Source of the DNA: Fibrobacteria bacterium AD312
GTDB taxonomy: Bacteria > Fibrobacterota > Fibrobacteria > Fibrobacterales > Fibrobacteraceae
Reading direction: 5' to 3'
NCBI GenBank assembly: GCA_001462345.1
Contig: LIUM01000014.1
Span: 1-51,812 of the forward strand
DNA: 51,812 nucleotides
This document shows positions 6,546 through 15,104 of the stretch, one piece after another. Numbering within the stretch: position 1 is the stretch's first letter; the number at the start of each line of letters is the position of its first letter. The notes under the pieces were generated by a model. That model was not told the DNA's origin and ran no database searches. It was given only the letters and a program-made list of their open reading frames with translations. The translations under genes and the position numbers were made by a program.

Positions 6546-8053
6546 CATGATAAACATTTGCTCAATTCTCTTAAAATTCTTTGCATTTTAATTCTTTTAT
6601 TGTTTTCGTATAAAGTATCAGGAACGAGTGTGTAACAGCCTCTGATTTTAACATTATCTCCAAATTCTACATCGATCTCTATCCTTTCATCTTTTTTTAG
6701 ATACGCCTCACCATAATCTAATCCATTTACCTCCATAGATTTGATATGGGTGAGTTCTTCTTCTAGTTCGCAAATTTCAAGCTTAATGATATTAAATGGA
6801 ATAGCGATCTCAAACAGCTGATCCTCGTTTGGCCCATTACCAAATAATTCACCAAAATATTCTTTTCCCCCACCTTTGTTAATTCCAAAAATATGTGGAC
6901 ATGATCCACACATCCATGAACGATCAATTCTAATAGCCTGACTAAAAATTGGAGACCTTACAGATTGCTCTTGCTTTAGCCCTGCATTTTTAACTTGAAT
7001 ACTCTTTATAAATGATAATTCGCCAATGTATAATCCGTTATCACCAAGATCATCATCACATAAATCCATATATTGGCTTTCGCCAGATTTTACTGTATGA
7101 AAATCAACCATTGACTTTGATTTGCCTCTTAGCTCTAGATGTTTCATGTACAAACCAATTGGAATCAACAATAATTCTCCTGGTTCAATATCTAGATTTG
7201 GCAATTGAATTGTTTTAACAACATCTGAGAGTTCAAAGCCTGAAATCCGATTCTTTGGAATACACACATTGTATTCTGATATTGAAATCGGAGCATTGCA
7301 ATTATTTTGAATTGCACAAAATACAAATGAAACTTCTGGGATTTCATATCGTTCGTAATTTGATTCATCTCCGCACCCATATTCATTAAATCTGGCCAGA
7401 ATTAGGTCATGGCCACCATAAGCAACAATCTGTTGAGTAATCGCTGAAAACGGCGCTACGCTTGTTCTGATTTCTGCATCATCTAGTATTCTAGAATAAT
7501 ATTTTTGACCCCATTCCTCTTTCTCAATGAGCTTATTTCCAAACAATCCTTTATATTCTTCAAAAGAAGAATATTGCTGAATTGGCAACTCACCTTTATT
7601 TTCTGAATGCGCCATTTCATAATAATATTGCATATATGCCAATACATTATTATTAACAAGCTTTGCTCCTTCATAAGGAAATTGGCTTAGGTCGCCAGCA
7701 AACAATTCGCCAATTACATCTAGGTTTTCCGTTTTTAGATAGAATTGAGAAACAGCTGAATCATCATCTAGGATTCTATTATTTTTAATGAAAGCATAGT
7801 GGTTATCCCGATGTTTCCGAAGCTCACTCGGACTAAATTTCGACCCTTTAGGATGTCTAGGATTATAATGGCCGGCTCTTGAATGGCATTCCATGCATAA
7901 TGGTATCGCATTATCAAAGTCATCAGCCCCTCCATCTGCTTTCTGAATGATATGATGAACTTCTATTTCTACCGATTTAAATTTCGTACAAACACAACAT
8001 CTTCGTCCAGAAGCGACAAGGGCCTCTTCCTTCACATTATTTGGAAATCCCAT
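6545..8053 (-). CDS. HNH-domain protein with large uncharacterised C-terminal region (cassette gene)
   Basis: A 502-residue soluble protein. Residues 16-60 form an HNH nuclease module: CxxC at 19-22, VHHI (His33-His34), DDFDNAIPLC and a second CxxC at 53-56, giving the two zinc knuckles around the HNH core. The rest (about 90-500) is not a known family to me; it includes a Cys-rich stretch WMCGSCPHIFG near residue 390 and a beta-rich C-terminus. It could be a DNA-targeting nuclease with a sensor or specificity domain. It is the first cassette gene next to the promoter-like sequence at 8089-8117, so it should be the best expressed of the array. Confidence 0.85.
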   Translation of the reverse strand: MGFPNNVKEEALVASGRRCCVCTKFKSVEIEVHHIIQKADGGADDFDNAIPLCMECHSRAGHYNPRHPKGSKFSPSELRKHRDNHYAFIKNNRILDDDSAVSQFYLKTENLDVIGELFAGDLSQFPYEGAKLVNNNVLAYMQYYYEMAHSENKGELPIQQYSSFEEYKGLFGNKLIEKEEWGQKYYSRILDDAEIRTSVAPFSAITQQIVAYGGHDLILARFNEYGCGDESNYERYEIPEVSFVFCAIQNNCNAPISISEYNVCIPKNRISGFELSDVVKTIQLPNLDIEPGELLLIPIGLYMKHLELRGKSKSMVDFHTVKSGESQYMDLCDDDLGDNGLYIGELSFIKSIQVKNAGLKQEQSVRSPIFSQAIRIDRSWMCGSCPHIFGINKGGGKEYFGELFGNGPNEDQLFEIAIPFNIIKLEICELEEELTHIKSMEVNGLDYGEAYLKKDERIEIDVEFGDNVKIRGCYTLVPDTLYENNKRIKMQRILRELSKCLS

Positions 8054-8068
8054 TATGTACCTTCATTG

Positions 8069-8089
8069 ATCTAACACCCCATTTAACCC
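8069..8089 (-). other. Promoter-proximal half attC or attI-like site
   Basis: On the minus strand GGGTTAA (8083-8089) is followed six bases later by TGTTAGAT; the core GTTAGAT (8069-8075) matches GTTRRRY. Spacing and sequence resemble the right arm of attC site 1 (GGTTAAGCAAGTGTTAG). No left arm is found upstream, so it is either a decayed attC or the insertion point (attI-like). Its core is identical to the R'' core of attC site 5, as expected for the two borders of one cassette. Confidence 0.55.
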
Positions 8090-8117
8090 TTATATAAGAG
8101 TCATAATATAAACTCAA
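8089..8117 (-). promoter_or_regulatory. Putative cassette promoter (Pc-like)
   Basis: On the minus strand TTGAGT (8112-8117) and TATAAG (8089-8094) are separated by exactly 17 bases, a good match to a sigma70-type promoter. It points into the array; transcription would start near 8082 and run into the HNH gene about 30 bases later. This is sequence matching only. Confidence 0.5.
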
Positions 8118-8501
8118 AACAAACAAAATCGAGTTAAAAATTCACATCAAATCATATTTATTCACTAAAGCATTCTCAAAAACATTATAATAATGGGAAA
8201 TACAACCCAATAGAGCTGTCCGCATAATAGGAAAGGATAAAATTATTATCATGCGTAAACAGTACCTTTTGCAAAATAACGCCATCTATAAATCATTGTC
8301 GAGTAGGCGACATCGAGTCCCCTAGAATCTGACTGTAATTTGTAAGCATTTTCCCTATTTGGATTTGAATACTTTATTTCTATATTGCCGCGCACATCTA
8401 TTAGGGGATCTCAAAGCAACTCTTTTGCCTGGCAATCGGATCGGAACCAAGACTTCACTTTGGTTATGTATGTGTGAGTTCAGAAGATCCCGAAGGTCAT
8501 T
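8118..8501. other. Intergenic region between cassette array and helicase gene
   Basis: No convincing gene is seen. There is a 24-codon open frame at 8251 preceded by AAAGGA (MRKQYLL...), too short to call. Close to the helicase start, AACCAA (8445-8450) and TTGGTT (8460-8465) can form a small hairpin in what is probably the mRNA leader. No integrase gene or remnant is visible where one would be expected for an integron. Confidence 0.5.
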
Positions 8502-10322
8502 ATGTCAGAAGTTTTATTTAGCGATTTAGGCTTATCTAAACCCGTTCTCGATGCTGTTATTCATGCTGGTTATGAAACACCATCTCCAATTCAAGCAAAA
8601 GCAATCCCCGTGTTACTTCAAGGTGGAAACCTGTTAGGTACCGCTCAAACAGGTACTGGAAAAACAGCCGCCTTTACTTTACCTCTTTTATCGAGATTAA
8701 AGTTTTCAACAAACGGTACTCCTGCAATGCTTGTTTTAACTCCCACAAGAGAGCTCGCCATTCAAGTCGCAGAAGCTGTTCAATCATATGCAATTAAAAT
8801 GCCAAAAGTGCATGTTTTAGCTGTCTATGGCGGCCAAGATATTTCAATTCAATTAAGAGCTCTTCGCCGTGAAGCCTCTATTGTCGTAGCGACTCCAGGC
8901 CGATTAATTGATCACATGAAACGCGGATCTATTGATCTTTCTCAAATCCAAGCGATTGTTTTAGATGAAGCCGATGAAATGCTCGATATGGGCTTTATGG
9001 AAGAAGTAGAATCTATTCTTAAAGCAATCCCAGAATCAGCACAACGGGCTTTATTTAGCGCCACCATGCCCACTTCTGTTAAAAAGATTATTGACCGCTA
9101 TTTAGGTAAATATGAAGAAGCTTGTATTGAAAACAAAACCACTACAGTAGAAAACATTTCTCAGCATTATTTAATCGTTCGCCCTGAAAACAAAATAGAA
9201 GCATTGACTCGAGTTCTTGAAGGAGAAACTTTTGACGGCATGCTTATCTTTGTGCGTACCAAGCAAGCCACCGCGGAACTTTCAGAAAGATTAGAAGCTC
9301 GTGGTTTTAACGCTGCTCCTTTGAGTGGTGATTTAGCCCAGGCCATGCGCGAAAGAACCATTAATCGTCTTAAAACGGGCAAAATTGACATTGTAGTCGC
9401 AACTGATGTGGCTGCACGTGGTTTAGATGTCGATCGCATCACTCACGTGATCAATTATGATGTTCCATACGATACCGAATCTTACGTACATCGCATTGGA
9501 CGTACAGGTCGCGCCGGTCGTACAGGAAACGCTATTCTCTTCATTACTCCAAGAGAACGTCACCTTCTCAAAATGATTGAAAAGGCAACACGTCAACCGA
9601 TCTCTCAAATGGCTCCTCCAACAGGAGCTCAGATCAGTGAAAGGCGTATTAATGCATTTAGGCAAAAAATCGTCGAAACAATGGAGAAATCCAATCTAGA
9701 AGACTTTAAGCGTCTTATCGAAAATTTCGCAGAAGAATCTTCTGTTCCTCTAATCAATATTGCTGCTGCACTTACAGCACTCGCTCAAGAAGGCAAGCCT
9801 TTATTCCCTGAAATGGAAGAGCTCAAAGCGCCTCGCGATATGGAAAATAAATCTGGTCGTAAACGTTTTGAAGCAGAAGAATCTTTTGGTTTAAATCCTG
9901 ACGAGAAAAGGCGTATTCGCAAAGAAAGAAATGATGGTTTTGATGGCGTAGAAGAAGGTTTTGAACGTTATTACCTTGGTGTTGGACGCATGCACCATGT
10001 TTCTCCACGCGATATCGTAGGTGCTATTGCTGGTGAATCCGACATGTCTTCTGCAGATATTGGACGTATTAAACTTTTTGATAAATTCAGTACCGTAGAA
10101 TTACCTCAAGGGATTCCTGAACCCATTTTGCAAATTCTCGAACGGATGCATATTAGAAGTTTTCCTTCTAAATTCCGCTTAATGACTGCAGAGGCACCAC
10201 AAGAAAGAGAACGTTCTTTTAAATCTTCTTCTAGAGGAAACTTTGATAAAAGAGAAAAGCCGTTCCGTGAACGTAGTGGAGACAAGCCTTTCCGCAAGAC
10301 CCGCCGTTTTGGCAGGCACTAA
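8502..10322 (+). CDS. deaD: DEAD-box ATP-dependent RNA helicase (DeaD/CsdA-like)
   Basis: A 606-residue cytoplasmic RNA helicase, probably for ribosome assembly and RNA unwinding at low temperature. Motifs in order: Q motif (FSDLGL...TPSPIQ), Walker A AQTGTGKT (48-55), PTRELA, TPGR, DEAD (155-158), SAT (186-188), and HRIGRTGRAGR (330-340). A DbpA-type RNA-binding domain follows at about residues 490-565 (RYYLGVGRMHHVSPRDIVGA), which fits DeaD/CsdA/DbpA. The last 40 residues are Arg/Lys/Phe-rich (KPFRERSGDKPFRKTRRFGRH), a likely disordered RNA-binding tail. GAAGG lies upstream of the ATG. The 3' end overlaps the convergent aroC by 4 bases. Confidence 0.95.
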   Translation: MSEVLFSDLGLSKPVLDAVIHAGYETPSPIQAKAIPVLLQGGNLLGTAQTGTGKTAAFTLPLLSRLKFSTNGTPAMLVLTPTRELAIQVAEAVQSYAIKMPKVHVLAVYGGQDISIQLRALRREASIVVATPGRLIDHMKRGSIDLSQIQAIVLDEADEMLDMGFMEEVESILKAIPESAQRALFSATMPTSVKKIIDRYLGKYEEACIENKTTTVENISQHYLIVRPENKIEALTRVLEGETFDGMLIFVRTKQATAELSERLEARGFNAAPLSGDLAQAMRERTINRLKTGKIDIVVATDVAARGLDVDRITHVINYDVPYDTESYVHRIGRTGRAGRTGNAILFITPRERHLLKMIEKATRQPISQMAPPTGAQISERRINAFRQKIVETMEKSNLEDFKRLIENFAEESSVPLINIAAALTALAQEGKPLFPEMEELKAPRDMENKSGRKRFEAEESFGLNPDEKRRIRKERNDGFDGVEEGFERYYLGVGRMHHVSPRDIVGAIAGESDMSSADIGRIKLFDKFSTVELPQGIPEPILQILERMHIRSFPSKFRLMTAEAPQERERSFKSSSRGNFDKREKPFRERSGDKPFRKTRRFGRH

Positions 10323-11398
10323 GAATCAAATCTTTTTTGACGTAGCATGAGATCAGTGAGAACGAGAGCAGCCATGCTTTCTACTATCACTGGAGCTCTT
10401 AGCCCTACGCAAGGATCATGACGACCTTTTGCTTTTAAAATGCCGTTAGTTCCATCTCTGCCCGCCGTCTTTTGTTCTATTGCTATTGTAGCTGTAGGCT
10501 TAAAAGGCATACGACAAAAAATATCTTCGCCATTTGTAATCCCACCAAGAGTGCCGCCAGCATTGTTGGTACGGGTTCTATAGACGCCATTTTCACAATA
10601 TATTTCATCGTTATGTTCACTACCACGCATTTGAGAGGCCTTAAAACCAAGACCTATTTCAAAGCCTTTACAAGCAGGCAAAGAAAGCATTGCCTGAGCA
10701 AGTAGAGCTTCTACACGATCAAAAACAGGTTCACCAATGGATGCTGGTGGGCGACGAACTAAAAGAGAAACAACAGCACCAATACTATCATGATTGTCTT
10801 TGACGTCACTAATTGCTTTTTCAAATCGAACACTTGCTTCTGAATCAGGACAGCGAACAGGAGATGCTTCGATTGCATCATAAGTCACTTTATTGAGATC
10901 CACATGACTTTCTTCGGCGCCTACAGAAGAGACCCAAGCAATAATTTCTGTTCCATATCGAGTTTCTAAAATTTTTCGAGCAATAGCCCCAGCAGCGACT
11001 CGAGCAGCCGTCTCACGAGCAGAGCTTCTGCCTCCCCCACGATAATCTCGAAAACCGTATTTTAAGTCATAAGTCAAATCCGCATGACCAGGACGATACC
11101 ATTGAGTCATATCCGAATAATCATGGCTACGTTGATCTTCGTTAAAAATGATAAGAGAAATAGGTGTTCCTGTGGTTTTTCCATCAAAAACGCCAGATAA
11201 AATATCTACTCGGTCTGCTTCCTGACGTGGAGTGACCATTGCATTTTGGCCTGGCCGACGTCGATCCAAAAACTTTTGAATATCCTCTGCACAAAGAGGC
11301 ACCCCTGCAGGACAACCATCAATGACAGCACCAATTGCTTTCCCATGGGATTCTCCCCAAGTAGATACAGTAAACTCTTTTCCAAATATACTTGACAT
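10319..11398 (-). CDS. aroC: Chorismate synthase
   Basis: Converts 5-enolpyruvylshikimate 3-phosphate to chorismate, the last shared step to aromatic amino acids, using reduced FMN. The about 359-residue product has the family signatures: TWGESHGKAIGAVIDGCPAG near the N-terminus, RRRPGQ, the FRDYRGGGRSSARETAARVA stretch, and GGTLGGITNG plus PFKPTATI. I place the start at ATG 11398 (MSSIFGKEF), which matches the family N-terminus; two upstream ATGs (11404, 11422) are possible and no ribosome binding site decides between them. It is a single gene, convergent with deaD. Confidence 0.96.
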   Translation of the reverse strand: MSSIFGKEFTVSTWGESHGKAIGAVIDGCPAGVPLCAEDIQKFLDRRRPGQNAMVTPRQEADRVDILSGVFDGKTTGTPISLIIFNEDQRSHDYSDMTQWYRPGHADLTYDLKYGFRDYRGGGRSSARETAARVAAGAIARKILETRYGTEIIAWVSSVGAEESHVDLNKVTYDAIEASPVRCPDSEASVRFEKAISDVKDNHDSIGAVVSLLVRRPPASIGEPVFDRVEALLAQAMLSLPACKGFEIGLGFKASQMRGSEHNDEIYCENGVYRTRTNNAGGTLGGITNGEDIFCRMPFKPTATIAIEQKTAGRDGTNGILKAKGRHDPCVGLRAPVIVESMAALVLTDLMLRQKRFDS

Positions 11399-11504
11399 AT
11401 CCATAATATAATAAAAGGTCAAAATTAATAACTCTTTAAGAAAAGCGTCTTCTCTTATTTCAGATATTTTTTACTATGTTTTGGGAAGGTATCAAGGAGG
11501 AAGA

Positions 11505-12089
11505 ATGCAAAAGAAAGCATTCCTTTTTACAATTCTGACTCTGTTACTTGTAACGGAAGCATTTTCTCAAAAACTGGACCAGTTTGCTGGTATTTCTTTT
11601 GGTCTTAACAGACAAGAAGTGATTGAGGAAATCATGAAACTCGGTTATGACCCTTATGGTCAAGTTGGCTCGGCCAGCGATCGAGTTATTATTCCTGTGT
11701 ATATGCTCGCAGAACTCCCTGTTCAAGTCGATTTTCTTTTTAATAAAAATGAAAAATTTTATGCTTTTGAAATTAGAACTGGCCGTATGGAACAAATGCG
11801 ATTAAATAAGGTTTTTGAAGCTGTTGCCTATATGTCTGATCATTTTACTGTAAAATATGGAAAACCTTCAAAAGCGCCTTCCTTAAAAGAACAAGATATT
11901 AAGATGAATGTTCATAATATTTATCAAGAATGGTTTGGTGTTAAATTTTTAGATATTTATACAGCTATTATTCAAAAAGATGGACGTTTTTATACCATTG
12001 GTTCAGTCACTCACCGAACCCTTGCCAAAGAAAGAAATTCTGAAGGCAAAAAGAGCCCTAACTCTAAAGAGCGCCAACCAGTATTTTAA
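11505..12089 (+). CDS. Exported protein of unknown function
   Basis: A 194-residue protein with a classical signal peptide (MQKKAFLFTILTLLLVTEAFS, cleavage likely after AFS), so it is periplasmic or secreted. The start at 11505 is set by a strong AAGGAGG four bases upstream; the ATG at 11481 has none. The mature domain starts LDQFAGISFGLNRQEVIEEI, a pattern seen in small periplasmic proteins where a first strand is followed by a regulatory helix. The C-terminal 20 residues are basic and low complexity. No family assigned. It is divergent from aroC and convergent with the cytochrome gene. Confidence 0.75.
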   Translation: MQKKAFLFTILTLLLVTEAFSQKLDQFAGISFGLNRQEVIEEIMKLGYDPYGQVGSASDRVIIPVYMLAELPVQVDFLFNKNEKFYAFEIRTGRMEQMRLNKVFEAVAYMSDHFTVKYGKPSKAPSLKEQDIKMNVHNIYQEWFGVKFLDIYTAIIQKDGRFYTIGSVTHRTLAKERNSEGKKSPNSKERQPVF

Positions 12090-12103
12090 GTCTTACTACC
12101 GCC

Positions 12104-12583
12104 CTAATCAGGAGGTAGAGTTTGTGCAAATCCAGCAATATCAACGAGTTCCTGCAAAGAGAACTCATCTATATAGGCAAGCATCCCGCGTTTTTTATCC
12201 CCAAAATTCATCAAATACCAAAACGTAGGCATTTCATTTCTTGCTGTAGCCCCTAGGTAAGTGGCTTTTCTTTGGTTAGGCGTAAAATTAAATCGACGCC
12301 CATCATTACCATGACACGCCCCACAATTCGTGTAAAAGAGTTCTTCTCCACGTTTTAAATCGGCGCCTTTGATTTTTTTGTTTTCATCAAGCAAATTATA
12401 TATCAAATACGCCATACGAGCATCTTCTCTAGTCAAAGTATCTGCTTTTGACCCAGGAGCAGGCTTCTCCTTAACCGCATCTATTTTTTTTGTAGAATCA
12501 TTCGCAAACACTGTATTGCCAAGAAAAAAAGCATTCAATACAATAAAAGCAGAATACATCCAAATTTTTCCAGATACTCTCAT
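12104..12583 (-). CDS. c-type cytochrome (single haem)
   Basis: A 159-residue exported protein with an N-terminal signal or anchor (hydrophobic residues 9-27, ending VFA). The haem attachment motif CGACH is at residues 87-91, preceded by GEELFYTN, as in class I cytochrome c domains; Met118 (NEMPTFW) is a candidate axial ligand. It would carry electrons in the periplasm. It is a lone gene, diverging from the esterase gene with only 25 bases between starts. With hemH and nuoA elsewhere in the window it hints at a respiratory chain. Confidence 0.85.
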   Translation of the reverse strand: MRVSGKIWMYSAFIVLNAFFLGNTVFANDSTKKIDAVKEKPAPGSKADTLTREDARMAYLIYNLLDENKKIKGADLKRGEELFYTNCGACHGNDGRRFNFTPNQRKATYLGATARNEMPTFWYLMNFGDKKRGMLAYIDEFSLQELVDIAGFAQTLPPD

Positions 12584-12608
12584 AACACCAATTTATATTT
12601 TCTTTACC

Positions 12609-13682
12609 ATGAATAAAAGTTTACCCCTATTTTTCTTTTTCTTTATGATACTTAATATTTCTAATTCCTCTGCCGCTACGCTACTACCTAAAGACTCTTC
12701 TCTAATCGAATTCTATGGACGTTGGCTTATCGAAAATAACCAAGCCCGAACTAGCGCTCCAGGTGCAAGCGTCCAATTTTCTTTTGAAGGAACGTCTATT
12801 TATGCAGAAATAGAAGGCGAATCTTATTGGGTTGTTGAGATTGATGGCCATGAGCACTCTTCAATACTAACTGGAGTAAAACAAAAATACGCTTTAGCAG
12901 AAAACTTACCTACAGGGAAACACCAGGTTACTTTATCTAAAAAATCAGAAACACCCACAACAGAAATTACGCTCTTTTCTTTAAGCACAAACAAAGAAGG
13001 CGTTTTTACTAAGCCCAGGCGCCGTCCCAATCGCCGAATAGAATTTATCGGCGATTCGTTTACCGTAGGGTACGGTAACGAAGCAAAAAATGCAATGGAC
13101 GGCGATGTTTTTGAAAAGACAAATGCCACAAAAAGCTTCGCCTATCTTTTAGGAAAAAGCCTTCTCGCCGATATTCAAATCAACGCTTTTAGTGGAAGAG
13201 GGCTAGTTCAAAACTACGCCAACCACACTCCAGAATGGAGCGCCTTAAAATTGTACGAATACACGATTCCTGGCATTGCAGAAAAGCAGCCAAATGCCCC
13301 CCTTTGGGATTATAACAGTTGGCATCCTCATGTTATTGTAATTTTCCTTGGCATTAACGATTATCAAGGTGATTTTAGTCACACAAAACCTGCTGTATTT
13401 GACTCTGTTTATTCCGCTTTTTTAGACCAATTACGATCCAAACATCCTGGGGTTAAATTCCTGCTTTTAAGCACCAAAGTCTGGCCTGGCGATGACCTCA
13501 CTCCCAGAATTGAAGCCATCGTTCAAGCTCAAAAAGGAAAAGGATTCAAAGACATTGAATGTCATCTTATGACTTCAGAAAATACGGCCCTTGACGGTCA
13601 TCCAAGTGAGTATTCTCACCAAAATATGGCTAATCAAATTAGACCCATTATTGCTCGTCTTGGAAAATGGCTACAACGTTGA
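12609..13682 (+). CDS. SGNH-fold carbohydrate esterase, CE2-like (acetyl esterase)
   Basis: A 357-residue exported enzyme likely to remove acetyl groups from plant polysaccharides. It has a signal peptide (hydrophobic residues 5-22), an N-terminal beta-sandwich domain (about 30-140) and an SGNH hydrolase domain with FIGDSFTVGYGNE (nucleophile Ser150), the GIND block (IFLGINDYQ) and DGHPSEYSHQ (catalytic His) near the C-terminus. The two-domain order jelly roll then SGNH is that of CE2 esterases. The start ATG 12609 is chosen because the signal peptide begins there; the frame stays open upstream but would overlap the divergent cytochrome gene. Confidence 0.88.
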   Translation: MNKSLPLFFFFFMILNISNSSAATLLPKDSSLIEFYGRWLIENNQARTSAPGASVQFSFEGTSIYAEIEGESYWVVEIDGHEHSSILTGVKQKYALAENLPTGKHQVTLSKKSETPTTEITLFSLSTNKEGVFTKPRRRPNRRIEFIGDSFTVGYGNEAKNAMDGDVFEKTNATKSFAYLLGKSLLADIQINAFSGRGLVQNYANHTPEWSALKLYEYTIPGIAEKQPNAPLWDYNSWHPHVIVIFLGINDYQGDFSHTKPAVFDSVYSAFLDQLRSKHPGVKFLLLSTKVWPGDDLTPRIEAIVQAQKGKGFKDIECHLMTSENTALDGHPSEYSHQNMANQIRPIIARLGKWLQR

Positions 13683-13775
13683 TTTTCTGAGTATTTTATC
13701 GTTACAAAGAAGCCAGAATATTCTTTTTAATGTATCTTATGGTGATGTTGTAAGTGAGCTTAGAGAATTAAAACC

Positions 13776-15095
13776 ATGTTACAGAAGATTTTAGCCTTGT
13801 TCAGAATGAACATATTGATCTTTGCGTTACTGTCCATTACAGTGATTACTGTTTTGGTATATCGTAATGGTATGGATAAAATCTACAACATTAATCTCTC
13901 CAATTATCCTTATGTTATTCCAACAACAGATTCTGTCGATGGTGGAAAATCATCCATTAGCATGGTGCGCACGGATTCTTCCATTATTATTGACTATGAA
14001 TTAAAAGAGGGCTATGCCTACCCCTATGCAGGCATCCAGATTTTTCTAGGTGATGGAAAATCTCAAGGGAAAAATTTTGCCGAGTACGACAGTATTTTTT
14101 TATGGATTAAACCGAGAGGCGAGGGTTCTGTTCGACTATATCTTCGTGGATGGGATAGCACTATTTCAAAAATTGATGATCCTGTTTCTCTTAAATTTAA
14201 TGAACTTGAATTTTACCCTCTTGATGAAACTTATCCTGCAGTCTTTGTCCCCGAGGAATTTCGTGTCGCTAGCTGGTGGGTGGCTCAGCATAATGTAAAC
14301 GTACATCGTGCTAGAGTGGATTTATCAAATGTTCCTCTTATCGAGGTCCAAACTGGAACATCTGCTCCTCTCGGCTATGGCACCCTAGAAATCAAAGGTA
14401 TTTCTTTTAAGGGAAAAATCGTTTCTGAATTAAAAGTGGCTACAATTCTTGTTTCGATTTGGTTTATCACCTTCTTTATCATTCTTATCATTCGCTTCTT
14501 AGACTACAGTCGCGAACACGCTGCCAATAAGAGAAAAAGAGAAGAGCTCGAAAAGAACTTGAAAGCGTTAGAAATTGAAAAAGCAGATTTTGAAAAGCTC
14601 AGCAAAGAAGATCCTTTAACTGGCTGTCTAAACAGAGCAGGCTTTACGAGTGTTTTAACTCGCGAACAGGAACGCCTAAATAAACAAGGGCATCCTGTTT
14701 CCTTTGTAATACTAGATATTGATCATTTCAAAGACATCAATGACACTTACGGACACACCACTGGTGATGATGTTCTTTCGAATTTATCCAAATTAATTCA
14801 AAGCAAAATTCGTAATTCCGATGTACTAGTTCGTTGGGGCGGCGAAGAATTCGTGATTTTATGCGGAGATACTCCTCTTCAAAACGCTCAATTCCTTGCC
14901 GAAAAATTAAGACAAGCTATTGAATCTGCAGATTTAATTCCAGAACGTAAAATCACGTGTTCATTTGGTGTTGCAGAAATGATTCCAGATGAAGATGCAA
15001 AAAAACTTTTTGATCGAGCAGATAAAGCTCTCTACGCGTCTAAAGAATCAGGACGAAATAGAGTGACAAGTGCTTCTTTCAAAAAAACAAAGTAA
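13776..15095 (+). CDS. Membrane diguanylate cyclase with carbohydrate-binding-like sensor domain
   Basis: Makes cyclic di-GMP. The 439-residue protein has TM1 (about 12-29), an extracytoplasmic domain (30-220), TM2 (221-240), a coiled-coil linker (about 250-275) and a GGDEF domain with active site GGEEF (355-359) and the product-inhibition I-site RNSD (346-349) at the right distance. The external domain contains FAEYDSIFLWIKPRGEGSVR and ends YGTLEIKGISF, a pattern shared with the C-terminal domains of the two TIGR02147-linked lipoproteins here (LDSISFWAKGNG...) and with CBM11/CIA30-type beta-sandwiches. This suggests sugar or glycan sensing, which is inference. The next gene, a lipoprotein, starts 9 bases after the stop. 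Confidence 0.9.
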   Translation: MLQKILALFRMNILIFALLSITVITVLVYRNGMDKIYNINLSNYPYVIPTTDSVDGGKSSISMVRTDSSIIIDYELKEGYAYPYAGIQIFLGDGKSQGKNFAEYDSIFLWIKPRGEGSVRLYLRGWDSTISKIDDPVSLKFNELEFYPLDETYPAVFVPEEFRVASWWVAQHNVNVHRARVDLSNVPLIEVQTGTSAPLGYGTLEIKGISFKGKIVSELKVATILVSIWFITFFIILIIRFLDYSREHAANKRKREELEKNLKALEIEKADFEKLSKEDPLTGCLNRAGFTSVLTREQERLNKQGHPVSFVILDIDHFKDINDTYGHTTGDDVLSNLSKLIQSKIRNSDVLVRWGGEEFVILCGDTPLQNAQFLAEKLRQAIESADLIPERKITCSFGVAEMIPDEDAKKLFDRADKALYASKESGRNRVTSASFKKTK

Positions 15096-15104
15096 AAGAT
15101 CGTT

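Larger units (their letters stand above)
773..8089 (-). mobile_element. Integron-type gene cassette array without integrase (CALIN-like)
   Basis: Minus-strand genes are separated by imperfect inverted repeats that begin and end with AAC/GTT cores and carry inner L boxes, the architecture of attC sites. Read on the minus strand the left arms run xxCTAACAxxCG...AACCTG/AGCTG and the right arms GCAGGTTAx...GTTAGxx, with extra bases in the left arm, as expected for attC downstream of a gene in that orientation. Stop codons of the genes ending at 848, 3413 and 6545 fall inside the attC cores. Five complete and two half sites are visible. No tyrosine recombinase gene is present, so the array is either mobilised in trans or sedentary. 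Flanks are an IS3 element and a DEAD-box helicase gene. Confidence 0.85.

Noticed and set aside
8251-8325. 24-codon open frame with an AAAGGA upstream
   Set aside because: Too short and without any recognisable feature to call; mentioned only in the intergenic description.
8076-8501. Site where an integron integrase would be expected
   Set aside because: No frame with tyrosine recombinase motifs exists on either strand here or elsewhere in the window.
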